A DNA stretch of 64,000 nt from Haplomitrium mnioides (lineage: Eukaryota > Marchantiophyta > Haplomitriopsida > Calobryales). Made by a program: the position numbers and the translations under genes. A model generated the notes under the pieces. It did not search any database. It worked only from the letters and a program-made list of their open reading frames with translations, and was not told where the DNA came from. The stretch covers positions 93,243-157,242 of the forward strand of contig JBNGIS010020367.1 of assembly GCA_049999725.1 (NCBI GenBank), read 5' to 3'. Below, piece by piece: positions 12,401 through 21,327 of the stretch (position 1 is its first letter; the number at the start of each line of letters is the position of its first letter).

Positions 12401-13426
12401 TGGTCTTCAGTTGGGCTTCCTGTTGGATCCCTGTTACCCGGTCTCCCCACTTAGGAAGGCTCATCGAAACTAGTTTACCCGGAGCTTCCCCATTTTACGC
12501 TAAGTCCCGCGGACTCCCTAGGAATGCCACGTGTCTTTGAATCCGTGAAGCGCGGTGGGACTGCCACGTTTCCGTAGCCCCCCACTGAGTTCCTGAGTCT
12601 GTAACTAGGATCCGTTGTTGTTTCGTCCTTCTCGCTTAGCCTCGCCGTTGCCTTAAGGAATCCTCCATGTCGCCGTAATAGTGACCAGTCTTCGTTTCGT
12701 TAGTCGCCGCTTCGCCATCACTTCGGACCCGTCGGATCTTCCTTCACGGATCCATGTTAAGTGGGGAACCCACATAGGGAGGCTGATCGGATCCCTCTTA
12801 ACCGGGGATCCCCATGTAGGGAGGCGGGATCCCGTCGAACTCATCGGACCCGCAAGAGTTGCCACGTCTTCCGTTTCCGCACCGCTCCACGGAATCCTCG
12901 GGACTGCGGCCGTCGGTTAACTTCGCAAGGGTCGTTCTTCCTTAGTTCTGCCCCATTCTCTTTGATTCAAGTTGCAATACGATCACCTCGAGCTCTTCTC
13001 TCTATCAAGGTATTGTACGCCTCGAATGGTCATGAATTGAGGATGCACTGGTCGAACAGTTGGCTCCTCCGTTCTGCATCCCGACTTTCACCCTTGTCAT
13101 GGCTCCCTCTGTCAAGAGTTGCTGCCTTGCGGTTCTCCTTTGCTCTCGTAGGTCTCTTCGCTCTACCCTGTATTCCTTCTCTCTTTCAATCCTTTCCTTT
13201 CGGGTCTTCCTGACGCTGACATTTCTCGCTCTTGCCCCCCTTCCTTCATAATATGAATCTGATTCCACTACTTCAAATCAGAAGAATGAAGTGAACCGTG
13301 CTTATCTTCCGATTAGAGTTAATGGGTTGCTTTCCGCTCATCTTACCACTTCAGAATGGAGAAATGTCATCGCTGCCGCTTCTGGTCTCTTGTAAACCGC
13401 ATTAGCCCCTATTCCACTAGTTGACA
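9489..13426 (-). mobile_element. Solo LTR of a Tat/Athila-like element, about 3.9 kb
   Basis: The LTR runs from TGTCAACC at 9489 to TTGACA at 13426, giving inverted TGTCAA/TTGACA ends. The same 5 bp, GGCAG, flanks both sides (9484-9488 and 13427-13431), as expected for a target duplication around a solo LTR. Blocks at 10190-10620 and 12950-13050 align with the LTRs at 29174-31556 and 38877-46000, and in reverse with 62660-63986. It is longer than those because of a GC- and CpG-rich repetitive segment (about 11040-12930). No internal domain is present. Its long frames, such as 11044-11667 on the minus strand, lie in this repetitive segment and match no protein motif. Confidence 0.8.
11500..11990. 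repeat. Tandem repeats inside the solo LTR
   Basis: A unit of about 77 bp starting AGGTTGCCACGTGTCC recurs at about 11501, 11579 and 11656. A second motif, GACCCGCAGGAACCCTCGGAC and variants, recurs near 11770, 11820 and 11935. A third block, CCCGCAAGGGGGTAGGC, occurs at about 11710 and 11885. The segment is GC-rich and keeps many CpG dinucleotides, unlike most of the window. Confidence 0.75.
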
Positions 13427-13431
13427 GGCAG
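13427..13431. repeat. Target site duplication GGCAG (right)
   Basis: This is the right partner of 9484-9488, directly after the LTR end TTGACA. Confidence 0.8.
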
Positions 13432-13699
13432 CTCTTTTTTAAGGTCCAAGGTGAGCTCCTCCTCCTCTCCTTTCTATTGTTGTGCTTCAACTTCAATAGA
13501 TTGTTGGTGTTCATGGCTGCAACCAATCATGTCTGAGATGGTGGAATCCTCTTTTTAACTACGGTTCCTGGTCTGCACTGCATAGACCTTCCATTGGCTC
13601 TTCATCATTGGTCTCATAGGTTTCTTGCAGAATTCAAGTCAACATCTCCTCACTCTACACACCTATATGTGTTATCTATAATTCACCTACATTGGTCTT

Positions 13700-14690
13700 C
13701 ACCTCCTCATTGAACTCTAACCACGTTTTCCCTATTCTTACCAGGTTTGCTCCACCATTTTATATCTGAAATTTGTATAACTTTGGAGTGCTTGGTCTGG
13801 ACATGTGGAGGCTTTCCTTCCTCTGTTCTCACTCTTCAAGAATAGATCAGGTTCTGAAATTGCATCACTCTCCTCCTCCTCAACCTTCTTTTGGGCATGA
13901 ATGGGCAAGTGGTTCTCCATTGTCAACGGCATGCTCCAAGATCAAAGCCTGAAAATCCTCCTTGATTGTCCCCTTGCCTATGGTCTCCTTTGCATTAGAC
14001 ACCTTTGGTGTAGATCTGAGCTGAGTGTGGCAGCTTGCTCAAATATTTCAACACAAAAATTTAGAAGAGGGTTCTCCTCCATGTAAGGACAGGAGTCCAC
14101 TTTACCTTCATCACCTATGCTCAATCTTCCAAATATGCCTTCCTGCCCTCTCACCTTATGGTGCTTTTGCTTGGAGGAGTGCTGGCTCTTGCTATGCTTG
14201 GTTGATGCCTTCTTAACTGCACACACCTCACACCTTTGGGCCTCTTTAACTGTCTCTTAAAATCATGTGAGCTTGGAAAATTCCATCTTTTCTCTCTTCT
14301 TCCTCTGCAGTGCTGCTGTGAACCAATTGAACATCATATCATATCTAGGCTGCCATAGCAATCCCAGGACTTGCTCATTAAATCTGTCCAAGAACAGAAG
14401 GATAAAATCATATTTTTTCTTTCTGATTTGTTCAAGTGAGGCCTTGAACTTAATCAAAGAGTGTGATCTGAACTCTGCCCAAGAAATCTTGACATGTTGA
14501 GGAAGTGAAACATACCTGAGTCTTGCCCTCTCCTTCAAAAAGTTTGGGACTAGAGCTGCTCTGATTCCAACCTGACTATTGGCCTCTGTCATGCACACTT
14601 CACATCAGGCAACCATTGCTTTGGATCTTCTTTAGATACGTCATGGAAAAATAAATGGCTCAATCTTTCAGTTTCATATACCAAGACTGA
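13700..14690 (-). pseudogene. Retrotransposon gag remnant (gag-only family)
   Basis: The clearest frame is 14263-14598 on the minus strand. It contains ALVPNFLKERARLRYVSLP, then a capsid-like region with FLDRFNEQVLGLLWQP and WFTAALQRKKREKME. The upstream sequence reads DPKQWLPDV in another frame. The same order of motifs (TLVPNLLRG, FWDKFNELVVQLLWQP) lies at 41450-41760 on the + strand, which defines the family. The frame is broken after the KKREKMEFSKLT block. The presumed 5' LTR edge is near 14946 and the leader follows to its left. Distal gag is eroded. Confidence 0.6.
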
Positions 14691-14945
14691 TCCATCACAA
14701 GTCAATCCTAACACAAACAAATCAATAAGAGTTGTTTGAGCTCAATAGTTCTTACTCCTTTTTTTTCCAGCCAAAACTCTTCCTAGCCCGATCATAAGAC
14801 AATTACCTTGAGCTAAAGACAACCTTTTGCTTCTCAGTTATAGTGGTCCATGCTTGGTGGCCTCCTCTACCACCGATCCAATTGGGGTGTAGTCCTATCC
14901 AAAAGTTTCACTAGGTATCCTTTTTGTGGTTGGCCAAAACATTTA

Positions 14946-16045
14946 TGTTGGCTTCAAGCCTTGGACATTAAGCACAAAAATACCCAATGTGCTCTGCTCC
15001 ATGCTTGACCAGAGCTCCCTCCTTGCACCACCATGCCTGCCTCCTCTCACTAGCCTATGCACACATTGATCTTCAAAGCTTTTGCCCCTTGCTTCTGGTC
15101 TTATTTGAGAAATGAGCAAAATCTGCATCAAGATAATCACAAATGAGCTGTAGTTCAATCTATTTTCCCAAGGGTTCAAACATTCACTAAAATCTCAGCC
15201 TTTTACCTTAGAAATCATCCAAAAGGCTCAATTCCTTCATCTTCCTATCACTCCTTGGATTTGCTAAATGTCATATGCATCAAATAGTTTTCACAAGCGT
15301 CTAGCAATTGAGAAACTCACACATCTAACCATGCATAGTTTGGCACCTTTAGCTCTCAAAATCTCACAATTTGGTTGTCTACTATCAAGCATATTTTTGC
15401 AATAAACAGAAATTCCCACACTCATTTAGATCCCTTCAATCGCTACTATGTGTCATTACTAGGTTCATTCAATTGGTGTAGGCCACTCGTCCATCGCAAT
15501 GTGTGGCTTTCTTATTTGTCGACCCGACAAACTCCTTCACATGGACGCCTCTTAGCAACAAGTTTCCTATGTGAAATTTGCATAGAAACATTATCTCTCC
15601 ACCATTTTTCTTGATTTGACTTGCCTTTGATTGGTCCTTAAGGTAGGTATAGAATCTTGGAGATACACTCGAAACCATCATTCAATTCTTGAAACAATTG
15701 GCTTGGGGTCAACTTGTAGTCCAAGGCTCACTCAAAAAATAGGCATTTTGGGAGTACTGTTCACTCAATTTTCCACCAAATGCCTTGATGGCTTCTTTGT
15801 TGGAACAAGATTTTTGATTCAAGTCTAACATATCAAGAATCAAACAATCTGGATAAAAGTTGACCTACCAACTATAGTTTCCCCCATTGCAGCTCTCTTG
15901 GGTCTCCGCTTGATAGTGTTGCAAACTTAGGTTGCTTCATATAATCCCAGAAGTCAAATGTCAGAATTGAAATGGTGTATTGATTTATTTTTCACATTAT
16001 TCTCCACTAACTAATATGCAAGTATAACTGTTTTTGTGAACCCCT
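14946..16045 (-). other. Possible 5' LTR of the gag-only element, then unassigned DNA
   Basis: Read on the minus strand, the sequence ends in AAGGCTTGAAGCCAACA at 14946, next to a leader with TTTTGGCCAACCAC. This parallels the LTR/leader junction near 41223. The LTR's 5' end is not identified. From about 15250 to 16045 I see no gene or motif. Confidence 0.3.
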
Positions 16046-16344
16046 TGACTAAAATAAACTCAAGGACCATATTCGAATAAGTAAGAACTCATAGAGTTCT
16101 TCAACCAAATGCTAATACAAAAAAGAAAAGCCAAGCAAAGAAAGAACCCAAGTGATTTGAGAGGAGTTCCAGAATGAAGAGTGAGGCTAAGAAGCCCTTA
16201 TATTTATACAAGAGAAGAGGGTGCAATCTTTCTTTCTTCACTTACAAGTCACTTCTAATTTCAACCCTAAAAATGACTCTCTACTAAAAGTGACTTCAAA
16301 GATAAGTAATCTTATCTCAATCTTAAAAGTGACTCTCTACTACT
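16046..16344 (-). mobile_element. Chromovirus LTR, left arm (interrupted by copia)
   Basis: This arm aligns with the 367-bp LTRs at 23122-23488 and 27615-27981 up to GACTCTCTACTACT. The LTR then resumes at 21265 after the copia element. The rejoined LTR has no neighbouring primer site or polypurine tract that I recognise, and no matching target duplication. It may be a solo LTR or a truncated end. Confidence 0.75.
16340..16344. repeat. Target site duplication CTACT (left)
   Basis: These five bases precede the copia LTR and match 21265-21269. Removing the element and one copy restores the chromovirus LTR sequence. Confidence 0.85.
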
Positions 16345-16650
16345 TGTTAGAATTTCATCTTACAACATATTAGAAATCAGCTGATGTTAGGATCATTCTT
16401 ATGATCAATCCTNNNNNNNNNNTTCAATAGAGGTGGAAAAACTGATCGAGATACACCCAGGATTGCAGCCAGCATTTATCTGGAAGGAAATGTCCTTTCC
16501 CATGCAAGGGCTGCAACCTTTGGGAACTAGTGCAACTCTTTGAATGCTCGAAATATCTAGATGCACTCAAGTCATATCCTAACTGGATATATCTTGACCA
16601 GGAAAGATTGGACACTATAACAGCAGGTGTGAACATAGCTATTTCCAATA
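16345..16650 (-). repeat. Copia 3' LTR
   Basis: This LTR is near identical to 20892-21264. It ends on the minus strand in GAAATTCTAACA and starts TATTGGAAATAGC. It contains the 10-N gap, which replaces 77 bp known from the partner LTR. Confidence 0.9.
16413..16422. other. Assembly gap (10 N), true size about 77 bp
   Basis: The flanks match the other copia LTR, where 77 bp separate them. The gap is a placeholder, probably from collapsed or ambiguous LTR reads. Confidence 0.9.
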
Positions 16651-16662
16651 CTCCCACTTAGG
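16651..16662 (-). promoter_or_regulatory. Copia polypurine tract
   Basis: On the minus strand the sequence reads TAAGTGGGAG directly before the 3' LTR start TATTGG, the usual place for priming of plus-strand synthesis. Confidence 0.7.
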
Positions 16663-16664
16663 GT

Positions 16665-17705
16665 CTAATCTTTCAATCCTTCAACACTTTTCAAACCCCA
16701 TCTATCAACTGATGAAGAAATGTTGTATCCAGAAATTCCCTCTGTAATTATATCTGCAGCCATTTCACTTGTGCTGCAGTAGACAACTTTGGTGTTGCCA
16801 TCCTTGACCAAACCTTGCTCATGGTGATACTGAACATCAACATGCTTTGTTCTTTCATGTAACCTTGGGTTGGGAACTAGTGCAGTAGTACTCTGGTTGT
16901 CACAATGTAGGTAGGTAACAAGCTGCACAAACCCAATGGTTAGATAGTAAATGACTCAGCCAAACAACTTCTCCAGATGTCCACAATGTGGCTGCTTTAG
17001 ACATAACAAAGCAATATCCAGTTGTGTATCTCCTTGTGTTCAGATCTCCTGCAAAGTTATAATCAGAATATCCACACAGAGGCATAGGAGTGTCTGTGCA
17101 GTGATAACATAAACCAATGTTATGTGCCTCCTTCAAATACCTCATTATCCTCTTAACTGCAGTCCAGTGGTTTTGGACCTGGATTGTCCATATACTGTGC
17201 AACTGTGCTGACTGCATAAGATAGTTAGGACCTATTCAGATCATGGCTCACATAATACTCTCAACAGCACTAGAGTAAGGTACATACTTTGTCATGTACT
17301 AGTTACTGTTACTTACAGAACAGTCATCCTTACTCAGACGTGTTTCTGGATTAACCTGGCTTTTATTGACTTGTAATCTTGCATGCTGAATCTATCCAGG
17401 ACTTCTAGAATATATCTTTGCTGTGAGAGATGGATCCACCCTGACGTTCTGCTCCTGGTAATCTCCATCCCAAGGCAGTAGTGGATCTCACCCATGTCTG
17501 TTATCTCAAAACCTTACATCATTGAGCTCTTAATTTGTGTCAGCAACATCATATCACTGCTGGCAAGAACAGTATCATCAACTTATAAGGCAAGTATCAC
17601 CAGACTTGACTCACTTTGATATAGGTAGACATTAGAGTCTGCTCCTGACTCTTAAAACTTCAGTTCTGTCAGGGATGAGTCTATCTTCCGGTACCACTGT
17701 TGATG
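16665..17705 (-). pseudogene. Copia reverse transcriptase C-part and RNase H, broken
   Basis: The RT remnant begins QWYRKIDSSLTEL and continues through SGADSNVYLYQ. The catalytic YVDD box (17574-17585) reads stop-VDD because TAT became TAA. A thumb-like GEIHYCLGMEI follows. RNase H includes HWTAVKRIMRYLK, GYSDYNFAGD, RRYTTGYCF and, later, LHCDNQSTTALVPNPRLHER and KHVDVQYHHE. The segment between WTSGE and WLSHLLSN lacks the expected STEAEY block. The N-terminal half of RT, before WYRK, is deleted and replaced by a short linker. Several stops are present. The enzyme cannot be active. Confidence 0.85.
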
Positions 17706-17759
17706 ATGTTACTGATAGCTCCCACTGGAGATGATAATGGTCCTACAGGTACAGATGTT

Positions 17760-18330
17760 CATACTTGAACTGTGTACTGTCTTTAATACGCCATTGACTT
17801 GGCAATAACTGTCAAACTCATGTAATCGATATTCACCACCACTGTTTGTCTTTAGTGCCTTCAGTGACTTACCTGTTTGCTTTTCAACAAACTGTTTATA
17901 GGTTCTTAACTGCTGAAAGGCATGAGACTTCTGTCATAACAGGAAGACAAACACACTATGTGTATAACCATCAATGAAGGTAATGAATTATCTACATTCA
18001 GAATGAGTTGGAGAAGACATTGGACCACAAAGGTCAGAGTATACCATAGCAAGTGTTTCCATAGTTCATGACTTGAACTCTGCTTTGGAAAGACACCTCT
18101 GGTCTTCCTGGCTTTGACACAATCTGGCATACTTCTCATGTCTGTCATGTCTTAGCCTGAAACCATTTTCTCTTCCATCAACTATCTCAACCTTAATAGG
18201 CTGATGTGGCCAAAACACTGTTGCCACAACTCTTGTGGTTGATGAAGAGGTTGATGCTTCACATACCATTTCCTCAGCACAACTGAACCTGCCAAGTTGA
18301 TACAACTTGATGCGTAATAAGCAGGTCACA
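17760..18330 (-). pseudogene. Copia integrase, broken
   Basis: The catalytic-core start reads AMVYSDLCGPMSS (about 18010-18050), with the first catalytic Asp. FITFIDGYTHSVFVFLL follows, then QLRTYKQFVEKQTGKSLKAL. The second catalytic position, normally DNGGEY, reads TNSGGEY (17829-17852), so Asp is Asn-Ser. The frame stops at HSSSMNI (about 17760), before the PQQNGVAER block and the catalytic Glu, which are deleted. The zinc-binding pre-integrase region (about 18100-18330) is frameshifted. This integrase is inactive. Confidence 0.85.
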
Positions 18331-18339
18331 AGATGCTTT

Positions 18340-18633
18340 CACTTAGCATCCACAGCTCCCACTTCTGGTGAGCATATGTCCATGAGCCTTGTCAAATTGA
18401 CTTGCAGAAAACAAATTCTTGGCAATACACAGCACATACAGCACTTCAGGTATCTTTCTTACTTAACCAATGTTAAGTGTAATCCAAACTGTGCCTTGAC
18501 CATTAACTCCTTGACAGGTATTGTCACCAAGATATACAAACTGTTAATGTTAAAATGCTTCATGGTGAGTGAAGCACTGTCTGTTATGGACCATGTGGGC
18601 AGTGGCTCCAATGTCCATGCATCAGACATTAAC
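18340..18633 (-). pseudogene. Copia aspartic protease, broken
   Basis: The protease lies in the same frame as gag but after two stop codons. The active-site region reads CMDIGATAHMVHN (about 18581-18619), where the family has W-x-x-DSGAT-x-H-M; the Ser after the catalytic Asp is Ile. The remainder (VNGQGTVWI, VLYVLCIAKNLFSASQF) is recognisable with stops. In an active relative, gag and pol would be one continuous frame. Confidence 0.8.
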
Positions 18634-19563
18634 CTAATTTTCTTGTGACAATCCTGCAGTGTTAGAATGACAAGTGAGATAGAGCCTGTGCACTGGCTGA
18701 TCTTGACTTTTCTTGTCATCTATTGGTCTTAATGCTGTATTACTTTGAACTCTAGCTTTGGGCTTTCTATGTCTTCTATTGCTTGGACAATTTCTTGCTA
18801 TGTGGCCATAGCCTCCACAGATGAAGCATATGATTCCATCTCTGGAATTAGCACTGCTTGATGCTTCAGATTTGACAAACTGGTTTCTAGTGCCATTGTA
18901 CTTAGGCTTCTTCTTATTCACATACAGGGCTGATATAGAGTCAGACAGTCCTTCTGTCTTAAACATAGTTTCTTCTTGAAGAATATAGGAGATCAGCCTT
19001 TGTAATGTGAGATTGGGAGTTCCTCTCAAGGAATTCATTAATGGCCTATAGGATGCAGGCAGACTCCTCATGAGTGACAGGACTGCATCTTCATCTTGAA
19101 CTGGAGCACCTGCAGCAGATAACTGCTCCATGACAGACCTTAACTCATGAATATGTCTTGTTAGATTGTCTCCCTCTCTCATCCTTAGTGTGGCCAGTTT
19201 GTCTCTCAGATACATCCTAGTCACAGCATCCTGGGACTCATACAGCAAAGTGAGTGCTTCCCATGCCTGAGATGCATGACTATATGATGATACATGTGCC
19301 ACTTGATTATTGTCTAAGCAATTTGTAATAGTAGCCAAAGCAACAGAATCTTTATGATCCCATTCTGACTTGCTCCCTGGACCAGTTAGGGGAGTTTCCA
19401 ATGTTGGTACTCCCACAACCGCATGAGGGGTAGAAGGCCTTTCCACTGACCCATCAACAATGTCAAGCAAACCTTCTGCCTTCAATAGTAGTTTGACTCG
19501 ATGCTTCCACACATGGAAGTAATTCCCATCAAACTTGGGAATATCACTGGCTTTCAACGACAT
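18634..19563 (-). CDS. gag: Copia gag polyprotein, intact ORF (309 aa)
   Basis: Gag forms the cytoplasmic virus-like particle and binds element RNA. The start MSLKASDIPKFDG at 19563 is the usual copia gag opening. Residues about 15-60 (WKHRVKLLLKAEGL) form the N-terminal segment and about 70-200 the UBN2/Retrotran_gag capsid region (AWEALTLLYESQD, LRMREGDNLTRHI, SLMRSLPASY). A CCHC zinc knuckle, CFICGGYGHIARNC, lies at about residues 245-258, with a basic tail. The ORF ends at a stop just before the protease, which is in the same frame, so this is probably the front of a former gag-pol polyprotein. It is the only long clean domain ORF in the window. A functional gag beside a dead pol suggests reliance on proteins from another element. 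Confidence 0.88.
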   Translation of the reverse strand: MSLKASDIPKFDGNYFHVWKHRVKLLLKAEGLLDIVDGSVERPSTPHAVVGVPTLETPLTGPGSKSEWDHKDSVALATITNCLDNNQVAHVSSYSHASQAWEALTLLYESQDAVTRMYLRDKLATLRMREGDNLTRHIHELRSVMEQLSAAGAPVQDEDAVLSLMRSLPASYRPLMNSLRGTPNLTLQRLISYILQEETMFKTEGLSDSISALYVNKKKPKYNGTRNQFVKSEASSSANSRDGIICFICGGYGHIARNCPSNRRHRKPKARVQSNTALRPIDDKKSQDQPVHRLYLTCHSNTAGLSQEN

Positions 19564-20880
19564 ACCTCAGATTCAAGGAAAGAATTCACAGGAAAACACA
19601 AGGTGAGTTTCTCTTTACTCTTTCTTGCTTTAGATTCTTTCTCTAATCTTACATTCGGTTCTTTCGAACTTCGAAGTCGCGCCACGAGTCAATCCCTGCA
19701 CACATAGCAGGCTCTGCGATATCAAATCGCCATTGCGAGTCGGTACGTCGACTCATTTCTGCAAACACATAGGTTAGCAGCTCCTCCGCGAACAGCTTCA
19801 GCACGTCTGCAAGCTTTCAGCGGGCGTAACCGAGAGTAGCGATCTCAAGGTTGTCTTCACCATCGTGTATCTTCACACGTGGCCTATAATCACCTCCATT
19901 TCTTGTTGAGGCTGATTATCATCCGCGAACGAATCAACGGGACCCCTTTCATTATCCAGCGATTCTTGCATGGATAAGAAATCCTTAGCAAACAAGCATG
20001 CTGGAATCGTGACCTCCTGCTGCAATGTTAATTGCTTGCAGGCGCCTGTGTGAAATTTATTTTTATTTTTTTTTCACATGCTGATTTTCCTCCTCTTCTG
20101 CAATATCATTTGATGTCTTGATCAGGGACAAGGAATCGAAACTGCAGAGTTAGTTGACCTTACTCAGAAAACAATCAAGAAATTTCATAATAGAAATCAT
20201 AGCTTAGTTGCGATTTTGATGGGAAACTTCAGCCCGCTACGTGCACAGTTGCGGCTGACGAATCATAGGTATATGGCAGGGCCTTAATCGAATTACGTTT
20301 TTCAGATTGTCGAGTCACATCTTTTATTCTTTCTTTTCTTTTTCAGTTCGATTGTGCCCCAGCGATGTCGCGTAAGTAAGGATTCAGTTCAGATTTCGTG
20401 GCTTCGATGGAGAGAGACTCAGTCGCTGCGCGCGCAGGACTCGGCCGCGCGACTGACTTGGGCAGGGTCCTAGTCGTTTAAGGCAGAACATTCGTTTTTC
20501 AGGCTTATACGATGTTTCTGCTTTTGAGTGCTCCTTCGCGATGCTGCTGCGACGCTGATACGATGCTGCTGTGACGTTGCGATGCTCTGCTTCGAAGCTA
20601 CTCTAAACTTGATTTTCCTTCATCAAGTGCTCAATCGCGATGCAGTCGTTCACGCGAGCATCCCAGATTTCAAGAACGGCGACCTCATAAAGATCAGCTG
20701 TAGCTCGAAGGTAGCTTTGCTCAGCGGATAGACCTGCAATCGTTAGCACGTAACAATAGATTGAGAAATTTCGAAAATTTTTCAAACATTCTGAAACGCC
20801 CTTGCCTCGCAATACTCCAAATGAAATTTCAAATCTCAATCCTGATACTCTTCAGCAACTGCATGCAGGTATGCGTTAAG
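19564..20880 (-). other. Copia 5' leader, about 1.3 kb, CpG-rich
   Basis: No element domain is seen between the primer site and gag. The stretch is richer in GC and CpG than the gag-pol part and contains runs of GATGCTGCTGCGACGCTG-like sequence near 20540. It is long for a copia leader. It may hold packaging signals or a captured host segment; I recognise no product. Confidence 0.5.
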
Positions 20881-20891
20881 CTCTGATACCA
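20881..20891 (-). promoter_or_regulatory. Copia primer-binding site (initiator-Met tRNA)
   Basis: On the minus strand TGGTATCAGAG, continuing C at 20880, directly follows the 5' LTR end. It matches the common plant primer site complementary to the 3' end of initiator-Met tRNA. Confidence 0.9.
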
Positions 20892-21264
20892 TGTTAGAAT
20901 TTCATCTTACAGCATATTAGAAATCAGCTGATGTTAGGATCATTCTTATGATCAATCCTTCTTACAACATCAAGACTAATAGCTCATAGATGCATGCAAT
21001 CAACTGATACAACTTTATGAGGTAATTCTGAGTATATTCAATAGAGGTGGAAAAACTGATCGAGATACACCCAGGATTGCAGCTAGCATTTATCTGGAAG
21101 GAAATGTCCTTTCCCATGCAAGGGCTGCAACCTTTGGGAACTAGTGCAACTCTTTGAATGCTCCAAATATCTAGATGCACTCAAGTCATATCCTAACTGG
21201 ATATATCTTGACCAGGAAAGATTGGACACTATAACAGCAGGTGTGAACATAGCTATTTCCAATA
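20892..21264 (-). repeat. Copia 5' LTR (373 bp)
   Basis: This is the complete LTR, carrying the 77 bp missing from the partner. It starts TATTGGAAATAGC on the minus strand and ends GAAATTCTAACA next to the primer site. Confidence 0.9.
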
Positions 21265-21327
21265 CTACTTCCTTCACTCCTCTCTACTTTCTTATAAATA
21301 GAACAACCTTATGCTTGTACTATTACA
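21265..21327 (-). mobile_element. Chromovirus LTR, right arm
   Basis: The sequence continues the LTR interrupted at 16344. It has the block TTTCTTATAAATAGAACAAC and ends in CTATTACA, the terminus seen at 23488. The first five bases (CTACT) are the copia target duplication. Confidence 0.75.

Larger units (their letters stand above)
16345..21264 (-). mobile_element. Complete Ty1/copia retrotransposon, recent insertion, coding-dead
   Basis: LTRs lie at 16345-16650 (with a 10-N gap) and 20892-21264, and CTACT is duplicated at 16340-16344 and 21265-21269. The LTRs differ at about 3 of 296 comparable positions, so the insertion is recent. The primer site, complementary to initiator-Met tRNA, directly abuts the 5' LTR, and a polypurine tract abuts the 3' LTR. 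The inner order is gag, protease, integrase, RT, RNase H, the copia order. Only gag is intact. The protease, integrase and RT carry catalytic lesions and large deletions. It inserted into a chromovirus LTR. Confidence 0.9.

Noticed and set aside
18066-18329. Minus ORF over the copia pre-integrase region
   Set aside because: It matches no domain in this frame; the integrase motifs downstream are read in another frame.
18459-18719. Minus ORF over the copia protease
   Set aside because: The protease motif DIGATAHM is in the gag frame; this ORF is out of frame with it.
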